Assembly (NCBI GenBank): GCA_039105265.1
Contig: JAPFFF010000020.1
Span: 310,001-374,000, forward strand
DNA: 64,000 nt
Reading direction: 5' to 3'
DNA from: Tritrichomonas musculus
Lineage: Eukaryota; Parabasalia; Tritrichomonadida; Tritrichomonadidae
A program made the translations under genes and the position numbers. Positions 1-7,051 of the stretch are shown here, piece by piece. Numbering within the stretch: position 1 is the first letter of the stretch; each line of letters opens with the position of its first letter. Under the pieces are notes generated by a model. It had not been told where the DNA came from and did no database searches. It saw nothing but the letters and a program-made list of their open reading frames with translations.

Positions 1-213
1 CATCTTTGCAAGGTCATCAATGACAGAATCGAGTTTTAAGGATATCAGGTTGGCCCTATTAAGAACCTCATCAAGTCGTTGGTTGAGTTGATCAATTTGG
101 AGCAACAAGTAAGTTTCAGTCTGGTCTATCTTTGCTTCAAGCTTTTGCTTTTCATCCATGATTTTGGTGTTGAGCATTTCAGTGGTCAATCGTATCTTCT
201 TATCGATATTCAT
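1..213 (-). CDS. coiled-coil protein of element D, partial
   Basis: The reading frame starts with ATG at 213 on the minus strand and stays open to the window edge, giving 71 residues that begin MNIDKKIRLTTEML. The composition is rich in Leu, Lys, Asp, Glu and Gln with heptad-like spacing (the stretch around QIDQLNQRLDEVL), so it is predicted to be a coiled coil. The gene runs away from the HNH gene and the element terminus. No family is recognised. It could be the start of a longer structural protein of the element. The end lies outside the window. Confidence 0.45.
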   Translation of the reverse strand, partial: MNIDKKIRLTTEMLNTKIMDEKQKLEAKIDQTETYLLLQIDQLNQRLDEVLNRANLISLKLDSVIDDLAKM

Positions 214-280
214 CAAAGAAAAAAGTGAAATGACTAAATATTTTTCTATTGTTTATTTCATTTTTTTTATTTTTGTATAA

Positions 281-544
281 ATGGCTAATTACATGACCCT
301 AAAAGAGCGTATATATATCCTCTATAAAATAGTATCTAACCTCTATGATTATAGATGTGAGACTAATGAGGGTGTATGTGGTATTTTAATTAATAAGATA
401 AAAGAGTTAGCTGCTGAGTATTTCGAACCTGAATTTCTTGGTGTAATGATGAAAGATGGTGATTTTGAATTTATCGACCAAATAGAACATTTTGCCTTTG
501 AGTTCTTAGAGTACCAAATATCTACTCTGCCCTCGCATTTATAA
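281..544 (+). CDS. small hypothetical protein of element D
   Basis: An 87-residue acidic protein with many Glu, Phe and Leu residues, probably helical. No family is recognised. The start ATG lies 4 bases behind TTATTTTTGTATA, an AT-rich motif that also appears ahead of several genes of element B, which supports this start and membership in the element. Its 3' end overlaps the 3' end of the convergent HNH gene by 23 bases, a compact layout typical of Polintons. Confidence 0.5.
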   Translation: MANYMTLKERIYILYKIVSNLYDYRCETNEGVCGILINKIKELAAEYFEPEFLGVMMKDGDFEFIDQIEHFAFEFLEYQISTLPSHL

Positions 545-857
545 TTTTGGGCATATCCCTGTTATAGTTACTATCAGTTGGGGTTATCCATCTTAAGTTG
601 CTTAGATGGTAGTCAGCCCTATTCCTATTGATATGGTCTACCTCTATTTTATGTTGTGGGTCATCATTAGGTATGAACTGTCTTGCTATAAGTACATGTT
701 TCAAGTAGTAGTCGCCATTTAGACATACTCGTATATACCCCTTAATATGTTTTGCATCCTTGCATATAAAATGATTACTCTTACGTCTTATAGTAAAGGG
801 GTACCTATTCAGTATCTCATAGTCGTTAGTAAAGCCTTTGAGTGGCACAAATGACAT
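522..857 (-). CDS. HNH homing-type endonuclease with NUMOD4-like N-terminus
   Basis: A 111-residue protein. The first 25 residues contain PLKGFTNDYEILNRY, which resembles the NUMOD4 DNA-binding motif of homing endonucleases. The middle has GYIRVCLNGDYYLKHVLIARQF, and the C-terminal part has VDHINRNRADYHLSNLRW, matching the HNH_3 pattern in which the His of DHIN, the central Asp and Asn-Leu-Arg form the metal site. It should cut or nick DNA. Free-standing HNH genes of this sort are known in phages, giant viruses and some Polintons. It lies between a small gene and the subterminal minisatellite. The metal-site residues are present. Substrate and role in the element are unknown. Confidence 0.8.
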   Translation of the reverse strand: MSFVPLKGFTNDYEILNRYPFTIRRKSNHFICKDAKHIKGYIRVCLNGDYYLKHVLIARQFIPNDDPQHKIEVDHINRNRADYHLSNLRWITPTDSNYNRDMPKIINARAE

Positions 858-891
858 TTACATATAGAAAGAAATAGGTACGAGATTCTCG

Positions 892-1113
892 GGGCTGGTA
901 CCTGTGCCGTTTCATAGATGGGCGGTTGTTGGGTGGGGTACCTGTGTCGTTTCATAGATGGGCGGTAGGGATGGGGTACATGTGCCGTTTCATAGATGGG
1001 CGGTAGGGATGGGGTACATGTGCTGTTTCATAGATGGGCGGTAGGGGTGGGTACCTAAGACGTTTCATAGATGGGCGGTAGGGGTGGGGACCCTGTGCCG
1101 TTTCATAGATGGG
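892..1113. repeat. subterminal minisatellite, about six units of 37-40 bp
   Basis: The core GTTTCATAGATGGGCGGTAG recurs with its TTCATAGATG part at 911, 951, 989, 1027, 1064 and 1102, giving spacings of 40, 38, 38, 37 and 38 bases. Units differ by a few substitutions. The array is GC-richer than its surroundings and ends just before the poly-T tract that leads to the element terminus. There are no unique spacers, so this is a tandem array and not CRISPR. Confidence 0.9.
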
Positions 1114-1143
1114 GAGCAGTAGTGAGAACAAAAATATTTTTCT

Positions 1144-1203
1144 TTTTTGATCCATCTTTTTTTTTTTCTTGTTCTTTTTTTTTTTTTTTTTCTTTTTTTT
1201 TTT
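1144..1203. repeat. poly-T tract
   Basis: About 60 bases almost entirely T, broken by a few C, G and A. It lies between the minisatellite and the last 60 bases of element D. Open frames across it give only poly-Phe and are not genes. Confidence 0.8.
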
Positions 1204-1319
1204 AAACTAGTTCATGTTGACGGTGTGGGTGTATACCCCACCGGAAACCGACTAGTATATACTACTGATGTAGTCTTTGGTGATGTAGTAAGTTTTGACC
1301 ATTTTTATGAAAAAAGAAT

Positions 1320-1380
1320 CTATGTTTTGTAATTTGTGAGAACCATTTATGTTTTGCAATTTGTGAGAACCATTTATGTT
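1320..1380. repeat. 27-bp tandem repeat, two units (element A)
   Basis: Two units of the motif TTTGCAATTTGTGAGAACCA lie between the divergent small gene and the 448-residue protein gene. Element B has four full units and a partial one at the matching place (38053-38175), so copy number is variable in an otherwise near-identical region. The array lies in a divergent intergenic spacer and may carry promoter function. Confidence 0.85.
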
Positions 1381-1399
1381 ATTTTTCTGAAAATTTAAA

Positions 1400-2746
1400 A
1401 TGGCACAGCAACAGCAACAACAAAAACAACAAGAAATAGATATTGAGGATGAACAGTTAAATAATTTACCGATAGATACAATTCCACAGCAATTATGGCG
1501 CCCACAAGCACAAGTACAAAGAGCAGAGTTACCATCACAGTTTGTACCAGGAGCACAGTGGAACAAGACGCCTAGAGATAGAGATTTCAAGAGTTATGGA
1601 CTTCCTAATTACATGGATCCTAGAAATGGCAATGTTCAAGAAATCATGGGCCATACAAATACTGATGCTGACTTACTTACAATGTTTAATAAGCTCAATG
1701 GTACTGCCATTAAACCAGAAGACATGGATGAACTCTTTGGAACTACAGAACAACAAAGAGCATATGCAAGACAGTGGTTAATAAAAGGTATAACAGAAAA
1801 GGTCAGCAGCATTAATCCAGGTGGTTTCACTTCTAAAGTTGGTATGGACGACCTTGCAAAATTAATCCTAAACATGAAACGTGATATCACTAGAGTAAAA
1901 CAAGCAATATCTCCAGCAGGTGCAGATCGTATGGTAGCAAAACATAACTTAAAAGCAAAACCAAATGCAAAATGGTATCTCAACAAAAAAGACCCCAATG
2001 GACCAGCAGAAATTACAAACTTGACTGATATCAACAATGATGGAATTCCTGATGTTGTTGTATATAATTCAAGAAACCAACCTTTATACGTAAATGGATA
2101 CACAACTACAATCTCTAAATTCCCACATGACCTTGCTTACTTCCAACAATTCCCACTAAGGAAAGACAGAGCAGGAAATCCTAAGAATAAGTGGCTTCGT
2201 GAACAATTTCATAACTTACACTATATTGATGATGACAGCACTGATCCTAGAAATATTGGTAATGTTGCTCCAGGCTATAGAGGATTTCCAGATGGTGTTA
2301 ACACTACTGGCTACTCTGTTCGTAAAGCTAAGAGACTTTCACCATACCAGAGATTCAGGAAATACCTTCTCGATAAAGAACTCATACTTAAATATGCTAT
2401 TGCTCCGATTCAGAATTTACCAGCAGAAGTTAAATTGCCTATTATTGCTAGAGCTACAGCACACTTATGGCAAACAGTATTTATTAATCCTATATTGAGC
2501 AAATATGGTATAGATGGTAATAATCCTACCGCTGTTGCCAAAGCTAAGAAGGATTGCAGAGATGAAATTGATGATATTGTGACTGGAAACATAAGTGACT
2601 TGTACTACGGAGATCCACAAACCAAAACTAACACAAGAAATACCATCATTAATATACTCAAAACTACTATCATACAATACTGCCAAGCTAACAACATACC
2701 ATTTGATCAAAATGCACAACCACCACAACAACAAAGAAGGCAATAA
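1400..2746 (+). CDS. conserved Polinton virion-protein candidate (element A)
   Basis: A 448-residue protein with a glutamine-rich N-terminus (residues 1-15) and a Gln-rich tail. The middle carries DINNDGIPDVVVY, a DxNxDGxxD calcium-loop motif as in dockerin, thrombospondin type 3 or FG-GAP repeats, followed by short beta-like segments. The C-terminal half is helical and basic. It has a near-identical partner in element B (445 residues at 36694-38031). Its place between the ATPase and the small beta-rich gene suggests a role in the particle, but no fold is recognised and function is inferred from position only. Trichomonad Polintons are known to keep one or two such unassigned conserved proteins. 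Confidence 0.75.
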   Translation: MAQQQQQQKQQEIDIEDEQLNNLPIDTIPQQLWRPQAQVQRAELPSQFVPGAQWNKTPRDRDFKSYGLPNYMDPRNGNVQEIMGHTNTDADLLTMFNKLNGTAIKPEDMDELFGTTEQQRAYARQWLIKGITEKVSSINPGGFTSKVGMDDLAKLILNMKRDITRVKQAISPAGADRMVAKHNLKAKPNAKWYLNKKDPNGPAEITNLTDINNDGIPDVVVYNSRNQPLYVNGYTTTISKFPHDLAYFQQFPLRKDRAGNPKNKWLREQFHNLHYIDDDSTDPRNIGNVAPGYRGFPDGVNTTGYSVRKAKRLSPYQRFRKYLLDKELILKYAIAPIQNLPAEVKLPIIARATAHLWQTVFINPILSKYGIDGNNPTAVAKAKKDCRDEIDDIVTGNISDLYYGDPQTKTNTRNTIINILKTTIIQYCQANNIPFDQNAQPPQQQRRQ

Positions 2747-2848
2747 GAAGGAACCATAAATGAGAAGGGAACCATAAATGAGAGGAACCATAAATGAGAG
2801 TTATTTATTTTTGCCGCTACTGGGCTTTCCCAATTTACCAACAGCAAA

Positions 2849-3655
2849 ATGAGTCTAGAAAAAGTTCATGACATAGTATCACAAGCACTGGAGATAAACA
2901 AAAATAACTTATGTGGAAGTAGCATAGATGAAATCCACAATGATATAGATGTTCGCTACAACTCTGTGAATGTTATAGTAGGAAAACAGTCTATGGGAAA
3001 AACTGTGATAGCACTACAGGAAATCATTAAAATATCACTTCTAAGTACACATCATTTGTTAATATATGTTACGAAGAACGGAGATGAGAATGATAAGAGT
3101 TGGCAGTCACTGAAGACATTTATTCAAATTCCATATATAGTAGTAAGTGAGAAAAATTGTAAGGATGCCATTCAAGAATTAATCTCTGCTAAAAACTTGT
3201 ACTATATGATAAAGAGAGAGAATTTAGAGGAAAAAATAGATGATGGACAGATGGAGGATATGTTTCAAGTGTTGCACGTTCATGACTTCAGCAAAGACAC
3301 CCTACATACTCTTATACTCTTTGATGATATAGCAAATTCAAAATTGTTCGCGGCACCAGAATCATATTTCTCACAACAACTACGCCGCTGCAGACACACA
3401 AACATATCTTACTTCTTGCTGATTCAATCATGGAAAGGTCTCGCACCGCATATCAAGAACGAGATCACAACATTATTTATCTTCCCATGCTTCAACAAAC
3501 AGCAACTCCACTTCATATATTCACAGTCCGCGAGTAACTTAACTTTTGATGAATTCTATGATATGTACAAAACTATGTCAGAAATGAAAAATAAACGTCC
3601 TTATATGATAGTACATGTGACAGAAGGAGGAGAAACAAAAATAAAAAATCAATAA
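2849..3655 (+). CDS. packaging ATPase, FtsK-HerA/A32-like (element A)
   Basis: 268 residues. The P-loop is VGKQSMGKT at residues 44-52 and Walker B is LILFDD at 155-160, followed by a helix and LLIQSWKG, which fits the conserved polar residue after strand 4 of the FtsK-HerA/A32 superfamily. These enzymes pump DNA into the particle in Polintons, adenovirus-like elements and NCLDV. It follows the 448-residue gene on the same strand with a gap of about 100 bases that holds short repeats of GAACCATAAATGAGA and TTATTTATTTTTG. It is almost identical to the gene at 35802 in element B. Confidence 0.9.
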   Translation: MSLEKVHDIVSQALEINKNNLCGSSIDEIHNDIDVRYNSVNVIVGKQSMGKTVIALQEIIKISLLSTHHLLIYVTKNGDENDKSWQSLKTFIQIPYIVVSEKNCKDAIQELISAKNLYYMIKRENLEEKIDDGQMEDMFQVLHVHDFSKDTLHTLILFDDIANSKLFAAPESYFSQQLRRCRHTNISYFLLIQSWKGLAPHIKNEITTLFIFPCFNKQQLHFIYSQSASNLTFDEFYDMYKTMSEMKNKRPYMIVHVTEGGETKIKNQ

Positions 3656-3678
3656 TGGTAGAGAATAAATGAATGCAC

Positions 3679-4017
3679 TTATGATTTATCTTGTGGTGGA
3701 TTTAAGAATTGTATGATCCTGTTTATTGTCTCTTTCATTTGGTGTATCTCTTCTTGTACATTCATTTCTGGTTCCTCTACGTGCTTCTCCTCGTGCTTCT
3801 TTACATACTCGGCCTTCTCCTCGTGCTTCTTCAACATTAAAACATCTTTGATTTTGGTAATTCTGTAACCTTTGATGTGGTAGAGCTTGTTGAGTTTGTG
3901 AGTTGTGGTGCTGTCTATTTCTTCTTTATGCTTGTTGTAGAATAAGTTGAACTCATCTGGGGAATCAAACTCTTTGATATAATTTGTGATAGGTTGGAGT
4001 ATTTTAATTTCTGACAT
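3679..4017 (-). CDS. small charged protein with internal EKHEEK-type repeats (element A)
   Basis: 112 residues starting MSEIKILQPITNYIKEF. The first half reads FDSPDEFNLFYNKHKEEID...LYHIKGYRITKIKD. The second half is highly charged with short repeats of KKHEEKAEYV, then a helical tail. The frame is open 15 codons upstream, but the ATG at 4017 gives a more compact start and follows TTTTTGTTCGAAATAAAG. The partner in element B (35434-35778) differs in the number of the short repeats. No family is recognised. It is convergent with the ATPase. Confidence 0.6.
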   Translation of the reverse strand: MSEIKILQPITNYIKEFDSPDEFNLFYNKHKEEIDSTTTHKLNKLYHIKGYRITKIKDVLMLKKHEEKAEYVKKHEEKHVEEPEMNVQEEIHQMKETINRIIQFLNPPQDKS

Positions 4018-4164
4018 CTTTATTTCGAACAAAAATGATAATAACAAATGTTCTTCTTTCATGTTTAATCATAGTTGAGTTTTTACGATTGTGTGTGGAA
4101 ATAAAAGCTGTACTTCCTGATGAAGATCCTCCACTAGATGAAGAAATGAGAAAAAAATTGTACT

Positions 4165-4233
4165 GTTGATATGGAAAAACATTAATGAGGTGACAGATTG
4201 TGCAAAAACATTAATGAGATGACAGATTGTATT
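4165..4233. repeat. 30-bp tandem repeat, two units (element A)
   Basis: Two units of AAAAACATTAATGAG(G/A)TGACAGATTGT. Element B has four units at 35159-35276. It lies between the two small minus-strand genes. Confidence 0.85.
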
Positions 4234-4277
4234 ATTTATTTTTGAGTGATAGAAGTCGGTCGGAATTCAGACCTACC

Positions 4278-4610
4278 TTACTTCAGCATAGGGACATCAA
4301 ATCTGTCTGGATTTCTGTGTCTTCCCATATTGTGCATGAGTCCTAATTGTGGATTGCTATATTTTGATTGTAATTGTGGAGGGCTATATTGTAATTGTGG
4401 AGGGCTATCATTATTGTTATTATTTTTGTCACCATTTGCCCAAGAATCTGCTTTGTCTGCAAAATTGCCTATAGTATTGAGAACATTTCCGACTGTACCA
4501 CCGAAGACTGGAGCTACTGCTTTTGCTACTTTGGATACTATTGGTGCTGCTTTACTTACGACATTTTTAATGCCTTTTGCTATCTTTTTGAAGAAACTTC
4601 CGAAAGCCAT
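4278..4610 (-). CDS. small amphipathic capsid-associated protein, adenovirus protein VI-like (element A)
   Basis: 110 residues from the ATG at 4610. It begins MAFGSFFKKIAKGIKNVV, an amphipathic membrane-active type of helix with Lys on one face and Phe, Ile and Val on the other, followed by an Ala/Val/Gly stretch and an Asn/Gln/Pro-rich tail ending near DRFDVPMLK. Small proteins with such N-terminal helices lie next to the capsid gene in many Polintons and resemble adenovirus protein VI in character, though not in clear sequence. It diverges from the capsid gene with only 42 bases between the two starts, so they probably share one promoter. Confidence 0.65.
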   Translation of the reverse strand: MAFGSFFKKIAKGIKNVVSKAAPIVSKVAKAVAPVFGGTVGNVLNTIGNFADKADSWANGDKNNNNNDSPPQLQYSPPQLQSKYSNPQLGLMHNMGRHRNPDRFDVPMLK

Positions 4611-4652
4611 GATTTTGAATTCGTGGAAAAAGATACTTTTTTTGAAACTGAA
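4611..4652. promoter_or_regulatory. 42-bp spacer between divergent capsid and protein VI-like genes (element A)
   Basis: The two start codons lie back to back with only 42 bases between, so any promoter for both genes must be here or inside the genes. The same spacer stands at 34762-34803 in element B. It contains AAAGATACTTTTTTTGAAACTG. No match to the trichomonad initiator (TCAYW) is seen at the expected distance, so the promoter may be of a viral type. Confidence 0.5.
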
Positions 4653-6332
4653 ATGACATACTACAACGCTCAAACCAAGAATTTGGGAAATGATGAAGGT
4701 GACGTACTCGGGTTCTTCCAAAATAAGATGCGCAATTTAATACAGAAAAACGGTGGCGACAATTCTTTCTCATTCATTATGGAAGAGTTTAAAGACAAAG
4801 ACGCTCCACTACCTGTTGGAACCAAGACCAGAATCAAGCTCACACATTCAGGACACACAATAACACAAATAGAAAAATCATTCTCAACTATACTCCTCGA
4901 CTTCAGAATTAAATTGTCAGAGCCTATAGATGTTTCAGCAGATAAGAACAAACTCATGAAAATATTCGTGGGCTTCAAAAATGCTGTAGAATTCTATGAG
5001 GACTGTAGATTCTGGATAAATGACAAACTCCTCTCTGCATACAGGCAAGATGAACTACAACGAGAATCATTTGCGTATAACAGTATCAAGCCTAGAGATG
5101 CCAAAGCTTCTAGTAAATTCAGTCATAGTATCTGGGAAAACGTTGCACAATACTCACCATCTGTCTGTGGAACCTACATTGACTTGGTAGACATTGCTGA
5201 TGGACAGCCACATACATTCACTATTGAACTCACAATTCCATTTACAGATCAACTTGTACTTCAGGCTTGGCAACTCTATCCTAATGCTATCTGTGGTGAA
5301 ATAGAAGAGGAAGTCAAAACAAGTCTTCGCGCAATGGTTTGGTGTCAAGTAAATCCAAATATTGTAAAAGAAACATTGCAGTTTTTGGAGGATGAAGAAA
5401 TTACAGAACAAATTCCAGCAGTAGTTCCAATCTCACGCAAGTTCACACAAGTAGGTAGACCATCAAATATAGTCGTTCATTACTCAGAAAAGCCAGCATC
5501 AAATCAAGTCTTACACATTAAGTACCAAAGACTACACGCAGGAAAAGCTTACACAGATACAGATCCAGCAAGTAGAACAGACACACATAATGATGAAGCA
5601 GAACCTTTGACGATAGACTTCCATTATACAGAAGCCGACTACACTAAATATAAAGTCAGAAAGGAGGACATAAATAAAGCTTCATTTGCAACTATGATAG
5701 CTGCTGCCAATCCTGATTATGTTCTCAATGCTGGAGATGATGTGAAAATCATAAGTGAAGAAGTAGAAGGTGCTTTAATTACTGATGTTAAGAAGAGCGA
5801 CGACAATATCAACCTCAGTGTTGGAAAAATCACTCTTGATGTCCTCGGTGGTACAATACAATTGGGACGTAGCAACTTGGCAGGATTTGGACTAAAAGAA
5901 GAAACATATCAAGGTTTAGTTCGAGAATTACAAACACCATTGCTAGTACCTGCGCAAGAACTAACTCGAGAAATCTTTGAGGGAAGTGCTAAGGTAAATG
6001 GACTTGAAATCTCTAAGTCTGTACCTCTTCGTAACGTCACTAACATTACCATGATGTTTCCAAAATCGCCGGCAGACATCACCTGCTTTGATAATATTAT
6101 GTACAGAAATGTTCAGCTCATCGTAAATAAAAGAACATACCCAGATACTGAATTCAGTGATACGTGTGCAGCAAGGTTCTACCAACATCAACTTATTGCA
6201 AATGAACTCGACGGAACTTTAGAAGCAACCCAAGAATTTGAGGACTCCTTCACGCAACCTCTTAATGATCCCGTTACTGGAAAGCGTTATACCAATTGCA
6301 GGAGTGATGGTACTTCTTTTGCTAAAAATTGA
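4653..6332 (+). CDS. Polinton major capsid protein, double jelly-roll type (element A, cut-short copy)
   Basis: The frame starts at the ATG at 4653 (MTYYNAQTKNLGNDEGDVLG), matching the start in element B. The frame is open further upstream but that part only mirrors the opposite gene. The protein has the size and mixed beta character of Polinton capsid proteins, with segments such as PVGTKTRIKLTHSG and LLDFRIKLSEPID. It would build the hexons of an icosahedral particle. The match to the 642-residue protein of element B ends where element A ends at 6321, and the last few codons come from adjoining host DNA. The copy is broken. The family call is by similarity of character and gene order. Confidence 0.85.
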   Translation: MTYYNAQTKNLGNDEGDVLGFFQNKMRNLIQKNGGDNSFSFIMEEFKDKDAPLPVGTKTRIKLTHSGHTITQIEKSFSTILLDFRIKLSEPIDVSADKNKLMKIFVGFKNAVEFYEDCRFWINDKLLSAYRQDELQRESFAYNSIKPRDAKASSKFSHSIWENVAQYSPSVCGTYIDLVDIADGQPHTFTIELTIPFTDQLVLQAWQLYPNAICGEIEEEVKTSLRAMVWCQVNPNIVKETLQFLEDEEITEQIPAVVPISRKFTQVGRPSNIVVHYSEKPASNQVLHIKYQRLHAGKAYTDTDPASRTDTHNDEAEPLTIDFHYTEADYTKYKVRKEDINKASFATMIAAANPDYVLNAGDDVKIISEEVEGALITDVKKSDDNINLSVGKITLDVLGGTIQLGRSNLAGFGLKEETYQGLVRELQTPLLVPAQELTREIFEGSAKVNGLEISKSVPLRNVTNITMMFPKSPADITCFDNIMYRNVQLIVNKRTYPDTEFSDTCAARFYQHQLIANELDGTLEATQEFEDSFTQPLNDPVTGKRYTNCRSDGTSFAKN

Positions 6333-6562
6333 TATAAAAAGATTTTCAAAATGTTTTGAAAAAGCAAATGATTAACATTTCTTTGTCAATTACTTAAATG
6401 GAAATCAAAGATATATGATGAAGTGAAAAAAATGAATATAATACGAAAATAAAACAATTCATTACGTTAATAATTGAGAATAAATCATCAATTCAAAAAA
6501 TTTGAAAGTAAGTGAAGTATAAAACGAAATCACTTTTATTATAAGAAAATAAACAAAAGACC
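6322..6562. other. AT-rich spacer, no gene seen
   Basis: About 240 bases of AT-rich sequence between the end of element A and an NTF2-like relic. No open frame, repeat or RNA gene is recognised. Confidence 0.6.
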
Positions 6563-6877
6563 ATGTGGAAAACATACTTTCAAGATTGAGAAGAAGTAAT
6601 TGGATGCGTCAAGAAGTATTTAGAATCATCGAACAAAGGAAAATCATTAATCATTGAACCAAGTTTCCACAAAGATGCTGTTATCTTTGAAGGAAATCAA
6701 CTAGAAGAAGGAAACCATGCAATCAAAGGTTTCTTTGATCTGATTAATAGTGCTGGTCAAGATCCTGATAAAAATCCTCCTTCACAGATCTTGATCTTAG
6801 ATATCATACAAACTACTGCAGTAACGAAGACAGTGATGGACTTTCATGGATTTGTGCAAAGATTTATCACACAATAA
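6563..6877 (+). pseudogene. NTF2-like (SnoaL / lumazine-binding type) relic
   Basis: From the ATG at 6563 the frame reads MWKTYFQD, then TGA at 6587, then stays open to TAA at 6877. The remaining 95 codons contain EPSFHKDAVIFEGNQLEEG, AIKGFFDLINSAGQDP and ILILDIIQTTAVTKTVMDFHGF. This pattern (a helix, then SFHKDAVI, then GF or YFDLI, then a strand with G-F) is that of small NTF2-like proteins related to SnoaL and Lumazine_bd_2. The usual C-terminal W-K-I strand is missing. With one early stop and a lost end it is most likely a decayed host gene. It begins only about 240 bases beyond the broken end of element A. Confidence 0.6.
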
Positions 6878-6927
6878 AATAATTATCTCATCCCTAAAAC
6901 AAAAGTTCATTTAAATTTCTCTTAAAT

Positions 6928-7051
6928 ATTTAGAATTTTTTTTTTTGCAATATGTCAAAAATCAAATTTGCTTGACAAATCGTTTTAGAAGTATTTTTTA
7001 GAATTTTTTTGCAATATGTCAAAAATTAAATTTGCTTGACAAATCGTTTTA
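6928..7051. repeat. tandem duplication of about 55-67 bp
   Basis: The block TTTTGCAATATGTCAAAAAT(C/T)AAATTTGCTTGACAAATCGTTTTA occurs twice, at about 6944-6993 and 7008-7053. The second copy runs into the 3' end of the BspA-like gene at 7049 and supplies its stop region. Confidence 0.85.

Larger units (their letters stand above)
1..1266. mobile_element. Polinton (Maverick) element D, right end only
   Basis: This stretch has no counterpart in elements A or B and ends at 1266 with ...AGTATATACTACT, the inverse of AGTAGTATATACT. The outer eight bases, AGTAGTAT, are also those of elements B and C. At 1267 the sequence becomes the small gene found intact in element B at 38183, so D has inserted into element A. 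Read on the plus strand the target begins GATGT, which should be duplicated at the other end of D, outside the window. It carries a coiled-coil gene, an 87-residue gene, an HNH endonuclease gene, a minisatellite and a poly-T tract. No core Polinton gene is visible, so the family call rests on the terminus and the setting. It is younger than element A. Confidence 0.7.
1267..6321. mobile_element. Polinton (Maverick) element A, incomplete copy
   Basis: This stretch matches 33092-38216 of element B in inverse orientation. It holds the same five genes in the same order: 448-residue protein, packaging ATPase, small basic protein, amphipathic capsid-associated protein, and capsid protein. The encoded proteins are almost identical, for example one visible difference in 268 residues of the ATPase, so divergence is recent. 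The element is broken: at its left it is interrupted by element D, and at its right it stops at 6321 against host DNA with no inverted repeat. Two minisatellites have fewer units than in B. Confidence 0.92.

Noticed and set aside
1147-1332. 61-residue open frame starting in the poly-T tract
   Set aside because: It is mostly poly-Phe from the T run and crosses the junction between two elements.
4395-4652. Upstream extension of the capsid frame (MWRAIIIVIIFV...), also in element B at 34762-35019
   Set aside because: It lies fully opposite the protein VI-like gene, and its hydrophobic and Cys-rich codons are the mirror of that gene. The ATG at 4653 or 34761 gives a start typical of the family.
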